From Megascapheus bottae (lineage: Eukaryota; Chordata; Mammalia; Rodentia; Geomyidae): a stretch of 64,000 bases of DNA. The stretch covers positions 10,477,001 through 10,541,000 of the forward strand of contig JANJXV010000039.1 in the NCBI GenBank assembly GCA_024803745.1, written 5' to 3'. Below the pieces are notes generated by a model. It did no database searches and was not told where the DNA came from. It saw nothing but the letters and a program-made list of their open reading frames with translations. Positions 31,779 to 41,237 of the stretch are shown piece by piece. A program made the position numbers and the translations under genes. Numbering within the stretch: the stretch's first letter is position 1; each line of letters begins with the position of its first letter.

Positions 31779-32690
31779 GGGTTCTCAGTCTGTGATTTCT
31801 GATCTCCACCACTACTTTCCCCAGAGAGGCCAAGATCCCGAGTTCTCTTGGACGCTGGGTGGATCTGGAAATCTCCAGGCTGCCAGGGAGGGTGGGGCCA
31901 GGGCTTTAAGATGTCTTTGATCCCGGCTGACTGGTATAAAAGAAGGGATCCTTCTCACTCCTTGGAGCGGGGTCTGGGGTTCATGACACGGCTCCTTGTG
32001 GGTGACAGGCACTGGAAACGGGGTTGAGGTGGCGGTGTCTGGGCCCTTAGGGCTTCTGGGGATGCAGGGTGCTAGAGAGAGAAAAAAGATTTCTCCAGCC
32101 CCCAAGGTGGAGGGCAGGGTCCCCTAGGCCAGTGACTAGCTAACAGCCTTGCTGACACCCAGCAGCAGCAGTGGGGGGGGGTGACCAGGAGGCCTCAGGT
32201 CCCTGGGGCCCAGGCGGATGGCGCATCCAGGCGCGCGGGACAGGTGAGCCCGGCTGCGCACCTGGGGAGAGGCCGGGGTAATTGAGTCAGCTGGCGCCCA
32301 TCAGGCACGGCCACTTCAAATTCGATCTGGTCAGCGTGGCCAGGAGCTGCCAAGGTGGGTTTGAAGCAGAATTTGGACTGCCTTGGGAACTGTCTCCATC
32401 AATGAAAGAAACGAGCTGTGAGCTTAGTGGGCTGTGACAACCGCCAGCGCGGCTCCAGGAGGAGGACAGGCAGGGCTGCGGGCGGCCTGGCGCGCACACC
32501 TGCCTGAGCACCGCACACCTGGGGCTGCCCCGCTTCTCCCCGGGGACCCCAGCGGGCCCTGGCACCCAGGGGCACCCCAGGGGAGGCAGCCCAGGGGAGG
32601 GGAATCTTCTTTTCCAAAGACTGAGAGGTATCACCAAAGTGATGTACAGAAAGATTCCAGGGAGGCAAGGCGCACCGTTCTTATTCATTT
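31779..32690. promoter_or_regulatory. GC- and CpG-rich segment, possible promoter or CNE
   Basis: The only clearly GC- and CpG-rich unique stretch in the window, peaking at 32,190-32,580 ('ggcgcatccaggcgcgcggg'). A TATA-like 'ggtataaaagaag' lies at 31,932. 'gacaggtgagcc' near 32,239 looks like a splice donor, and 'ttgagtcagct' near 32,282 is an AP-1-like site. No open frame has recognisable protein content. Could be a minor promoter, a lncRNA start, or simply a GC-rich conserved block. Confidence 0.3.
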
Positions 32691-32693
32691 ATT

Positions 32694-32888
32694 TATTTGC
32701 CAGTCCTGGGCTTGAGCTCAGGTTCTGAGCACTGTCCTTGGACTTTCTCAAGGCTAGAGCTCTACCACTGGAGCCTCAGCACCACTTCTGGCTTTTTTTT
32801 TTTCCCTATGTGTGTGGTACTGAGGATTCGAATCCGGGTCTTTGTGCAAGCTAGGCAAGCACTCCACCATGAGGCCAAACTCCAGGTC
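32694..32888 (-). mobile_element. IDL-Geo SINE
   Basis: Complement: 'ttgccagtcctgggcttgag', 'tggcttttttttttccctatgtgtgtggtac', B-box complement 'ggattcgaatcc', ending 'catgaggccaaactcc'. No convincing duplication found. Confidence 0.92.
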
Positions 32889-33099
32889 AGGAATACATTT
32901 CATTCTTCCTCATTCCCTCCCCATGCCTCCACACCTCCACCTGTGAGATGCTCGGTTCACGTCAGCAGTGTCGTGAGTGCCACCCCGTCCCTGGTCACCA
33001 AGCGTCCATGGAGCCCTGAATGAACAGAGAGAAAAGAAAACAGCAACAACGACAACAACAAAAGAAACCTCTTGTTTTCATATCTTAGTGTTGATTTAT

Positions 33100-33320
33100 C
33101 TATAATATGTAACATATATTACACGAATCATATATTAAACAGGATCGATTATATCTTATATTATATTATTACTTTTATTAAATGCATTATTAATAAGATA
33201 TTATATAATTTATGTAGTATAAAGTATTGTTAACATAGTAATGTTAATGATTGTGATTAATATTATGATTACTACATGAATACTGGTGATACTATATAAT
33301 ATATATATAATTGTATATAA
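33100..33320. other. Very AT-rich block
   Basis: Mostly A and T with 'ttatattatattatta' texture. No gene. Confidence 0.5.
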
Positions 33321-33890
33321 ATATGAAGAGGCACATAGGCATTGCGACTCTGTGTTTCTCCCTTGGTTTCACTGTGTGCGAATGTCTAACACTGTGTATC
33401 ATTATCATGTCCTGGTGTGTTTTAGATGTGGCATCAATGTATGAGAGAAAACAGGTTCCTCTTGTCTCTCTGAACTTGGCTTACCTCACTTTACATGATT
33501 TGTTCCAGGTCCATCCTTCTCCCTGTAAATGACATCATCTTATTCTTTCTGCTGGATCAGTGAGATTCCATCGTGTGTAGGTACCACATTTTCTGGCTCC
33601 ACTCATCTAATGGAGGGCTTCAGGGCTGCTTGTCTATCTTGGCTATGTGACTAGTGCAGCAATGAACATGGGTGTGCAAGTGTCTTCACAGTGTCGTTGT
33701 GAGTAGATGTCCAGGAGGAGAAATGCTGGGTCATAGGGAAAATCCTTTGTTTTTTGAGGAACCTCCAGACTGCTGTGCTGTCCTCCTGAGTGGTTGTACT
33801 CATTTACAATCCGGCCAATAGTGCTCTGGGGTTCCTTTTTTCTCTAATGGGGGACAATCTTGAGTGCGAACCTTGTCTTTCACATCAACT
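33321..33890 (-). mobile_element. L1 3'-end fragment
   Basis: 'gtatgagagaaaacaggttcc', 'gtgagattccatcgtgtgtagg', 'agcaatgaacatgggtgtgcaag', 'aaatgctgggtcatagggaaa' and 'tttttgaggaacctccagactgc' follow the canonical L1 3' complement closely, so it is less decayed than the copies at 10 and 24 kb. Confidence 0.88.
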
Positions 33891-34137
33891 TGTGAATGTA
33901 GCCTGTCTCCTCTTTGAGACTCAGTTTCCAAACCCAGAGGGAGTTGATGGGCTGTTTGGGGAAGGGTAAGTGCTTGCAGGCCTTGGGCTTAAGGTATCAT
34001 ATATTGTCCTGTTTCAGGAGCCTATGCATTTGAGGCTCCTAGAGACTGTCTCCTGTGCATTTCTTGAGTACAAATCACATGTTTTGCAGACTTGTGCAGG
34101 AAAGAAAGGTAACAACTTTGTCAGTACCCAGGAGACT

Positions 34138-34270
34138 GGGGCCCTGCTCTGTATCTGCCACTTGAGCCCCAGCACCACTTCCGACCTTTTCTGTGTATGT
34201 GGCACTGAGGAATTGAGCCCAGGGCTTTGTGCATGCTAGGCAAGCACTCTCCCACTAGGCCCCACAAGGC
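34138..34270 (-). mobile_element. IDL-Geo SINE, 3' half lost
   Basis: Starts in the Geo part ('ccacttgagccccagcaccacttcc') and contains the full left monomer complement ('gcatgctaggcaagcactctcccactaggccc'). Confidence 0.85.
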
Positions 34271-34274
34271 TTGG

Positions 34275-34676
34275 CTTTTGACTGTTGAAACACCATTATC
34301 AGAGCGCCAGAGGAATTCTAAGACCCTCAGTGAAAGCGAATGTACAGTATTCTGGGCTGAGATGGTGGGCCTGCCCTAGCAATAGCCTACAAGCTGCTTC
34401 CATGTCTGCTTCTCACACAGGGGGAAGACTGGGAAATGGGAACAGAAATCCGAGAGTAATGAAGACTTGGGAAGGAATAGACCTGGTTCTGCAGAAAGTT
34501 CTTCTAAATCATTACTAATTATTCTATTAGTTCCCATGTTGATATGTGGGTGGCACTACCGATCAAACCCTCACCTGCCATCTCAGCATGGGGCCTTTGA
34601 GGCTGGCCCTATGGCATGCTTGGATAAATCCTTCTTATTTGTGGTGTTAGTGATATGTGTTGACCTATAAACTCAA
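34275..34676. other. Unique DNA, no gene seen
   Basis: No recognised element. Confidence 0.3.
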
Positions 34677-34685
34677 CCTCCATTC

Positions 34686-34931
34686 CATCATTGTTGTTGT
34701 TGGTGGTCCTGGGGCTTGAACTCAAGGCCTAGGGGCTATCCCTGAGCTTTTACGCTCAAGGCTAGCAATTTATCACTTGAAGCCACCGTGCCACTTCCGG
34801 GTTTTGAGTGGTTAATTGAGGATTAGAGTCTCATGGGGACTTTTTGCTGGGGCTGGCTTCAAACCGTGGTCCTGAGATCTCAGTCTCCTGAGTAGCTAGA
34901 ACGACAGGTGTGAGCCACCACCCCCTGGCCT
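34686..34931 (-). mobile_element. 7SL-headed Geo-tailed SINE with TSD
   Basis: Complement from (TTG)n and 'gtcctggggcttgaactcaagg' to 'gtgagccaccaccccctgg'. Duplication 'cctccattc' at 34,677-34,685 and 34,932-34,940. The small TTG array is inside the duplication. Confidence 0.92.
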
Positions 34932-35021
34932 CCTCCATTCTCTCTTGAGTTTCAGGCAGAAAAATGTTGGGCAGACCAAGTAAGGCCAGCCAAGACAGCA
35001 GCCATACTCCTCTATCCCCTG

Positions 35022-35024
<3 letters not shown>

Positions 35025-35070
<46 letters not shown>

Positions 35071-35080
35071 TTCCCTCTCC
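35025..35080. repeat. (CT)n microsatellite
   Basis: CT array of about 20 units then 'ccctttccctctcc'. Confidence 0.96.
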
Positions 35081-35420
35081 ATCCCCACACAGATCATTCA
35101 CACACATTCCCACCAAGTATACATTTTCCTAATTTTGATCTCTTCTACCTAAATTCCCTTCCTGAAGAATATTCTACTCGGAAACAAGTTGAAATCTCTA
35201 TTGAAGGGCTTCCACTGTAATTAAACTGAGTGCTGAAAAAAAAGACATCACTCTTTTTAATAAGGTGATTTGCATAACCAATAACTCGAGCTTCACTGGC
35301 TGAGAGACAGTTTGAAAGTTTGTTTGTACATTCCCTCACTCCAATGTTTTCAGATCGCCTTACCTCCTTTCTATGAACATGGTGGTAATGGAAAGGAAAT
35401 GAAAGAGAAATTCTCTTTCA

Positions 35421-35454
<34 letters not shown>

Positions 35455-35560
35455 TTACTTGGTTGTAAAACCAAGTACAATTAATGTGCAACAAAAGTCC
35501 TGTAGGGGGAATATCTTTTAACACTCACATATTTGGTAGGGTATTTATTATAAATAGTAG
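35081..35560. other. AT-rich unique DNA
   Basis: Contains an AT dinucleotide run at 35,423-35,451. Otherwise unique and without a gene. Confidence 0.4.
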
Positions 35561-35586
35561 TCGTCGTTGTTGTAGTAGTAGTAGTA
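35557..35586. repeat. (GTA/GTC)n trinucleotide at a SINE 3' end
   Basis: 'gtagtcgtcgttgttgtagtagtagtagtag' lies directly at the tail side of a minus-strand SINE. Confidence 0.85.
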
Positions 35587-35785
35587 GGTTTTGAACTCAA
35601 GGCCTTGGCTCTCACTTGGCTTTCTTGCTCCCAGCTAGTACTCTTCCTCTTAAGTCATGTCTCCAGTCTGACATTTTCTTGGCTCATTGAAGATGAGTCT
35701 TTCAACCCAGGCTGGCTTCAAACTGTGATCCTCAGATCTCAGCCTTCTGAGTAGCTAGGATAACAGGTGTGAGCCCCTGGTCTCC
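35587..35785 (-). mobile_element. 7SL-headed Geo-tailed SINE
   Basis: Complement: 'gttttgaactcaaggccttgg', 'caggctggcttcaaactgtgatcctcag', 'aggtgtgagcccctgg'. Confidence 0.87.
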
Positions 35786-35934
35786 AGCTGGTAAGTTGCT
35801 TTTCCTTTGATATGATGTGGCTAGAACCCACAGCCATGCACAGTATAATCTAACTGAAGCCACACCCCAGTATAATCTAACTCCATATCCACGAGACAAC
35901 GATTTCCTTTCCTCTTTTCCCCACAGCCGTTTGG

Positions 35935-36350
35935 AACTGCAATTCTGTTTGGTCTTTATTATATTTTGCTTATTTATTCATTGGCAAATAGGCCCTGGAG
36001 TTGTTTCAGTCTGGGGCCATTACTAGCAGGGTGGTTCCGAGCTAGACATGAAGAGATCTCTTAGAGTCTCTGTTTCTATTCTTTTGCAGCCAGTCTCAGG
36101 AGTGGAATGGCTGGATGATGGCATAGACATGATTATTCACGTGTGATGTTTTTTTCAGGGTCCCCATCCCTTTTGTACAGGGGCTCGGCATTTTATGTTC
36201 TTGCTAGCAGTTTGACTTTTTCAGAGGGGTCATGTCCCTGCTTAGATTTGTATCTCCCCATTTCCCAATGTCTGTTTAAAACCATATGCAGCCTGATGGG
36301 TAGAGATTTTGTCTTCTTCAGCTCTTGTCTCTCCAATGCCCAGTGCTCTT
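35935..36350 (-). mobile_element. Old L1 3'-end fragment
   Basis: 'cttatttattcattggcaaatagg', 'ggagtggaatggctggatgatgg' and 'tttttcagggtccccatccc' mirror the L1 3' complement. Very diverged. Confidence 0.6.
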
Positions 36351-36479
36351 AACCCAAAGATTTTGATACTTACATGTTTTGGCATCTAACTTTGCAATAA
36401 ATCTTTTTCACATATTCAAAAGGAAGACTGAATTTAGGAAACTGCTAGAGTCTTAAAGTGGAGACTTGAGATTTACTGA

Positions 36480-36592
36480 TTGATTTAGGTATTCATATAT
36501 GTATTTTATTTATGAATATTTATTTATGGATTCATGTATGCATTCATTTATACATTTAAGTATGTACTTATTTGTGTGTACTTATTTATTTA
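36480..36592. repeat. Degenerate (TATT/TTTA) repeat
   Basis: 'tattcatatatgtattttatttatg' style units leading into a SINE. Confidence 0.75.
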
Positions 36593-36595
36593 GGT

Positions 36596-36780
36596 GGGCC
36601 AGGAATTTAAATTCAGGGTCTTGGGTTTGCTAGGCAGGTACTCTACCACTTGAGCCATGCCCCCTCCTAGACCTCATGCCCTTGAACTTGTTTTTCAGAT
36701 AGAGTCATACACATTTTCCCAGGCTGGGCCCCATCTGCATTCCTCCTACTTCTACATCTCGAGTAGCTGGAATTATAGCT
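36596..36780 (-). mobile_element. Diverged tRNA/7SL SINE
   Basis: Complement with ID-like 'ttgctaggcaggtactctaccacttgagccatgcc' and B1-like 'atctcgagtagctggaattatag'. An older arrangement than the Geo-tailed family. Confidence 0.7.
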
Positions 36781-37190
36781 CTGTTCTATGACACTTGACC
36801 CGAGATTGAAGTGTACTGCAGTTGAATTGTTATGTCTTTCAGAATTCTTTAGCGTTTCACATCATCCACAGTCTCTAGTGGTGCATCTGTCTCTACATGA
36901 CATGGATGGGGTTCCAGGAAAAGTTGTGGGGCAACATCTCAGAAGACCAGGGATATTGACAGGCTTAGGGGAAGAGGAAATGGGTTGGGTTTCCTTTATT
37001 TTGCAGTATCCAAATCATGCTGAATTCACCTGGCCTAGCTAGTCCTATCTGGGCACCTCTGACCTTCCTGACAGATGCCAGGACCTCCGTGGAGATTCCC
37101 CTAAGGGGACTGCAGTGAGAAACTCCATAGTGTTCTCTATTGTTCCAAATGGAAACCAGTCATTTGGCTTTCTCTAATTTCTAGTCTTTA
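36781..37190. other. Unique DNA, no gene seen
   Basis: An 84-codon plus open frame (36,788-37,042) has no recognised domain. Confidence 0.35.
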
Positions 37191-37192
37191 AG

Positions 37193-37220
37193 GTGTGTGT
37201 GTGTGTGTGTGTGTGTGTGT
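37193..37220. repeat. (GT)n microsatellite at a SINE 3' end
   Basis: GT array directly before the tail complement of the next SINE. Confidence 0.93.
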
Positions 37221-37524
37221 TTACCCTGGACCTTGAGCTCAGGGCTTAGGATGCTGTCCCTGAACTAGCTTGCTTTCCTCCCCCCCCACCTCCTCCTCCT
37301 CCTCCTCCTCCTCCTCCTCCTCCTCCTCCTCCTCCTCCTCCTGCTCTCCTTTCAAGGCAAGCACTTTAACCCATGAAGCACAGCCCCACTTCTGATTTTA
37401 TGGTGGTTAATTAGAGGTAAGATTGTCATGGATTTCCCTGCCTGGGCTGGCTTTGAACCATGATCCTCAGATCTCATTCTACTGAGTAGCTAGCATGACA
37501 GGTATGAGCCACCAATGCCCAGCT
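37221..37524 (-). mobile_element. 7SL-headed Geo-tailed SINE with internal (CCT)n
   Basis: Complement 'ccctggaccttgagctcagggc' at the left, head 'ctgagtagctagcatgacagg' at the right. A CCT array at 37,278-37,343 has grown inside the tail part, between 'gctttcc' and 'ttcaaggcaagcac'. Confidence 0.9.
37278..37343. repeat. (CCT)n microsatellite inside a SINE
   Basis: C8, then about 18 CCT units, lying within one SINE copy. Confidence 0.96.
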
Positions 37525-37651
37525 TGACTTTCTAGCTTCTGTTTTAGTTCTCTAGTGATGCAGTCCTGCAAGGATAAATTTGGACCATTGCAGCTAGGCC
37601 ATTTTGAATACATATGGTAGAATTAAGTCTTTTTTTTCCCTTTTTATTCAG

Positions 37652-38003
37652 CTGTGGCTTGAATCTAATGGAAATGACAGATAATGCAGCATCTTTGTGT
37701 GACTGCCCAAAAAAGAGAAGAAGAAGATATTTCCCATGAGGTAGTAACTGCTGATGCAGAGCCAGATACCACCGATTTGTGTGATCGGCTGTAGTCTGTA
37801 TTCTCCACCCTACAAGATGAAATCTTGGATAATAATAACAGCAACAATGGTGCGTCTCAAAATTACTGCAGTGAGAGGAAAAGAAATAAATTCCTAGATC
37901 AATTATGTCAATTATATATGGAATCTATACTCCCCTCCCAGTTTTTAACCACTGAAGAGTGCATGTATCTCCTGTCTAATTATTTCTGTGCTTATTTGTG
38001 GGG

Positions 38004-38012
<9 letters not shown>
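37652..38012 (+). pseudogene. Probable processed-pseudogene fragment, parent unknown
   Basis: Translation from about 37,667 gives MEMTDNAASLCDCPKKRRR, with a basic nuclear-signal-like patch. After a +1 frame change inside the repeated AGA stretch near 37,720, it reads EDISHEVVTADAEPDTTDLC, then DRL, a TAG stop near 37,792 (one change from CAG), then SVFSTLQDEIL. It continues open through ERKRNKFLDQLCQLYMES and TTEECMYLLSNYF before a CA array. Composition and heptad-like helices look like genuine protein, unlike any other frame here. I do not recognise the parent. Just upstream is 'ttttttttccctttttattcag', which resembles a splice acceptor, so an old exon is an alternative. Confidence 0.45.

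Positions 38013-38034
<22 letters not shown>
38008..38034. repeat. (CA)n microsatellite
   Basis: CA array of about 13 units at the end of the protein-like fragment. Confidence 0.93.
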
Positions 38035-38039
38035 CCCTC

Positions 38040-38486
38040 CAACCATCCCTTTTCGCTCTTCTTTTAAATATGAAGATATAAAAGAGCTCACTTTAAGCAA
38101 CAAACAATAATTTCTAGTTTGCCCACCTGCTCAGTTGGCTTCCATCAAGCAGGTGAGAAACTAGTTACATGTAAGTAAAGGGATGCTCCCTCATATGGGT
38201 GTCCTAGTAAGAACTAACACAGGAAGTGGCATTCCCTGAGATGACCTCACCTTGGAGCAGAAATCCCATTGGCTATCTTACCTTGGAGCAGAAATCCCAT
38301 TGGCTACCTCACCTTGGAGCAGAAATCCCATTGGCTACCTCACCTTGGAGCAGAAATCCCATTGACTACCTCACCTTGGAGCAGAAATCCCATTGGCTGA
38401 GATAAGTATCATAAATTGTTCTTTTTGCCCTAATGTTACCAACAGAGTAGGAAGGTCAAGATGTTGATGTGATATGTGTGTTTCTG
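38040..38486. other. Unique or LTR-like DNA around the minisatellite
   Basis: Sequence either side of the 31-base repeat is not a SINE or L1. Retroviral LTRs often carry such tandem units, but I cannot see LTR ends, a primer-binding site or a polyadenylation signal. Confidence 0.3.
38243..38397. repeat. 31-bp minisatellite, five copies, with CCAAT boxes
   Basis: Five contiguous 31-base units start at 38,243, 38,274, 38,305, 38,336 and 38,367. Each is close to TACCTCACCTTGGAG followed by CAGAAATCCCATTGGC. On the minus strand each has AGCCAATGG, a full match to the NF-Y consensus RRCCAATSR, except unit 4, where ATTGG is ATTGA. Copies differ at one to four positions. No gene adjoins it. It could be the U3 repeat of an unrecognised LTR. 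Confidence 0.93.
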
Positions 38487-38703
38487 TAACTAGGCCTTGA
38501 ACTCAGAGCTATAGTGCTGTTTCTTTTTCTGCTCTAGGCTAGTACTCTATAACTTGAGCCAAATCTCTACGTTCTGGTTTTTGGTGGCTCATTGGAGATA
38601 AGAGTCCCATAGACTTTCCTGCCTGGGCTAGCTTCCAACTATGATCCTCAGATCTCAGCCTCCTGAGCATCTAGGATGACAGATGTAAGCCACTGTCACT
38701 TGC
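38487..38703 (-). mobile_element. 7SL-headed Geo-tailed SINE
   Basis: Complement: 'taggccttgaactcagagc', 'ggtggctcattggagataagag', 'ctcagatctcagcctcctgag'. Confidence 0.88.
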
Positions 38704-39265
38704 CTCTCCAAGGTGTCTCTAAAAGGTCTCAGATTTCCAGGGTCCCTCGGATGACTGTACCTAGTGACAATTAATTATTTGTTTAAAGTTCATGATTAAA
38801 ACATAACTTTAAGTAGTTGGATGATATAGGGGGTTTCAGCACAACATGTTGATGTGTGAGGACAATGAATCTTAATATCACTCATCTAATCATTTTCCCT
38901 CCTCTCTCCCAACCCTTCTATCACCTCTATCTTCTTAGAAACAATAAGCTATTTCTTAAATACACTACCACTGAGCAAACATTAAAAAAAATGCAGAACT
39001 AGGGAAGGAGGGTCCTGCTATGTCTTCTTTTTTCCCTTTCCTTCTACTGATGTTTTTGATCCTTTTTGCTTAATTAGCATTACTTCATTTGGATAGAAGT
39101 CTGTTTATATAAAACAGTACCCACATGCGTACATATACACAAACACGCACACCACAGATTCTGTTTTGTAAGCCTTACACCCTTAAAGAACTCCACAACG
39201 AGCCTCTGGTGAAGGGTGAGAGACTTGAGTCTTTCCAATATTCCTTTTCTATTCCTTTTGGTTCT
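38704..39265. other. Unique DNA, part possibly L1 3' UTR
   Basis: 38,815-38,940 ('tcatctaatcattttccctcctctctcccaacc') resembles the dispersed family at 18.1 and 26.4 kb. No gene. Confidence 0.35.
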
Positions 39266-39267
39266 CA

Positions 39268-39513
39268 GTGCCAGTCCTGCGCCTTGAACTTAGGGTATGG
39301 GTACTGTCCCTCGACTTTTTTTTTTTTTTTACCCAGAGCTGGTGCCCTACCACTTGAGCCACACATCCACTTCTGCCTTTTTTGGTGGCTAATTAGAGCT
39401 AAGAGTCATCTCACAGTTATTCATTCCCCTGTTTGGCCTGACTTCAACTAGGGTTTCTCCCATCTCAGCCTCCTGTGGAGTGAGGATTGCAGGTGTGAAC
39501 CTTGGTACCCAGC
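39268..39513 (-). mobile_element. 7SL-headed Geo-tailed SINE
   Basis: Complement: 'gtgccagtcctgcgccttgaac', T17, 'gtgccctaccacttgagccac', ending 'gcaggtgtgaaccttggtacccagc'. Confidence 0.86.
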
Positions 39514-40205
39514 TTGGTTTCCAATTTCTATCAACCTTCTTGGAGGATCTCCTCTTTGTTATGCCTTCTGCTACACTCCATTTGCAAGATGACAACACAC
39601 ACGCTGTCATGAGAAAGCCTGCATGTGTCCCCAGCCATCCTGAGTTCAAGTCCTGCCCTACTATTTGGCTTTCAAAAAGAGATCCATTCTCTGAAACCTC
39701 CATCCTGCCATATTTTAAAATGAAGGTGCTGGAATGAGATACTCTCACAGGTCTCAACAAGCTCTCAGTTGTGACCAGACGAGTCATCTGCCAAGGCTAG
39801 CTACAGAGGAAGGTGCTTTGGAGAGAGAACTACAAAAATCACTAAGCAGATCAGTAAATTTGATAATGAATTGTTTCAATTACATTCAGGTGGCAACAGA
39901 TGTTAAATTACTTTAGCAGAACCAAGCTCAGAGGTTTGAGGTTTACTTTGCTCATTTAACTCCATACATACAAAGGGAAGGATCACATTTGGGGATCCTG
40001 TCTTTCCCAGAGCCCCGCTGTGAGTGAGGCCCCTGTAAGTATCTCTTGGAAGTTTGGCGTTCTGTTTCTGATGGTAAAATGGGTATTTTGGGGGTGGGGT
40101 GGGTGGAATATAGCCATCCCTCTTGGTGTTCTGATTCTTCTTTATATAATTGAACAATAGACTTATCTCTGGCCCTAAAATGGGTTCTTATTCCTTGAGT
40201 TGTTA
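39514..40205. other. Unique DNA, no gene seen
   Basis: Repeat-poor. 39,830-39,920 ('aattgtttcaattacattcagg') is AT-rich and may be constrained. Confidence 0.35.
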
Positions 40206-40206
40206 T

Positions 40207-40209
<3 letters not shown>

Positions 40210-40255
<46 letters not shown>

Positions 40256-40266
40256 CACACACACAG
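40210..40266. repeat. (TG)n/(CA)n microsatellite at a SINE 3' end
   Basis: TG array of about 20 units, then 'acgcacacacacac', at the tail side of a minus-strand SINE. Confidence 0.95.
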
Positions 40267-40267
40267 G

Positions 40268-40490
40268 TACCAACATGCCAGTACTAGAATTTGAGCTCAA
40301 GATCTTGAACATTCTCAGCTTGCCTGTTTGGCCGGTGGACAACTGGCTCTCTTAAGCCAAAACTCCAGCCTAGCGTTTTGCTGGTTATGTGGAGATGGGA
40401 GTCTAGCTGAGTTTTCTCCCTGGTCTGGCTTCAATCCATGATCCTTCAGTTTTCTGCCTAGCTAGAATGACAGACATGGATGACCAGTTA
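40268..40490 (-). mobile_element. 7SL-headed Geo-tailed SINE, diverged
   Basis: Complement: 'gccagtactagaatttgagctcaag', 'ggtctggcttcaatccatgatcc', 'gctagaatgacag'. Confidence 0.8.
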
Positions 40491-40596
40491 TCAGATTTGA
40501 CATTCACACGCCCAGCATATTGGTGCTGCAGACACGCTGACGGCGCCTGTGTGCCTGGATTCTGCATTCATAGATCCCATCAGAATTAGCTGACAA

Positions 40597-40838
40597 GCCA
40601 GGACCTGGTGGCTCACGCCTGTCATCCTAGCTACTCCAAGGGCTGAGAGCTGAAGCTTGCAGTTCAAAGCTATCCCTGGCAGGAAAGTCTGTGAGACTCT
40701 TATCTCTGGTTAATCACCAGAAAACTGGGAGTAGTGCTCTGGCTCCATGTGCTAAAGCACCAGCCTAGAGCAAAAGAGCTCAGGGACAGCACCCAGACCC
40801 CGTGTTCAAGCTCTATGACTGATCTCCGCCCCCCAAAT
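40597..40838 (+). mobile_element. 7SL-headed Geo-tailed SINE, near consensus
   Basis: Head 'ggacctggtggctcacgcctgtcatcctagctactcc' and tail 'gagcaaaagagctcagggacagcacccag' are among the best preserved here. Confidence 0.93.
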
Positions 40839-41104
40839 CTTATCTGACAAAACGTGTGTCTGTATTGCACATTGGCACACATCTTTCCTTGTTAGCAACC
40901 TCTGTATAACACAGGGGACACATGGATTCGTCTCTCATTTACATTATCGACTGTCGATCTTAAATCATCTCCAGATTATCAGGCGAGGAGTAAAGGCTAT
41001 AGGCAAAAACATGAGCACCCCAAGATGCTGGGACAGGAAAGCAGATCCAGGACTTCAGTGTCTTGGGCATTACCAAGGCATTTACCTGGAGTGCTGTGTC
41101 CTGT

Positions 41105-41185
41105 CTTGCTTCTGCAGTACTATGTATGGAACCCAGGGCCTCCTGCACGCAAAGCATGTTCTCTGCCACTGAGCCACATGCCTCC
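41105..41185 (-). mobile_element. ID-like SINE fragment
   Basis: 'tatggaacccagggcctcctgc' and 'aaagcatgttctctgccactgagccaca' is the complement of a rodent ID (tRNA-Ala/BC1-type) monomer without a Geo half. Confidence 0.65.
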
Positions 41186-41194
41186 TGTAGTGAC

Positions 41195-41199
41195 GTGTG

Positions 41200-41233
<34 letters not shown>

Positions 41234-41237
41234 GCCA
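41195..41237. repeat. (TG)n microsatellite at a SINE 3' end
   Basis: TG array with one TTTG interruption, next to the tail of the split SINE that follows. Confidence 0.93.

Noticed and set aside
31268..31802. 169- and 134-codon Ser/Pro-rich frames
   Set aside because: Low-complexity translation of a polypyrimidine tract.
32287..32715. Overlapping frames in the GC-rich segment
   Set aside because: GC-rich DNA has few stop codons. The products look like random Pro/Ala/Arg sequence, so I kept only the promoter or CNE suggestion.
33900..33945. Possible MIR core ('tttgagactcagtttcc')
   Set aside because: Only about 20 bases match and the flanks give no support, so it was left out of the feature list.
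37625..37652. Splice-acceptor-like pyrimidine run ending in CAG
   Set aside because: Sequence fits an acceptor, but the downstream frame is broken, so a working exon is unlikely. It is noted only under the pseudogene.
38243..38397. Possible CRISPR-like repeat
   Set aside because: The units are head-to-tail with no spacers and the DNA is mammalian, so it is a minisatellite.
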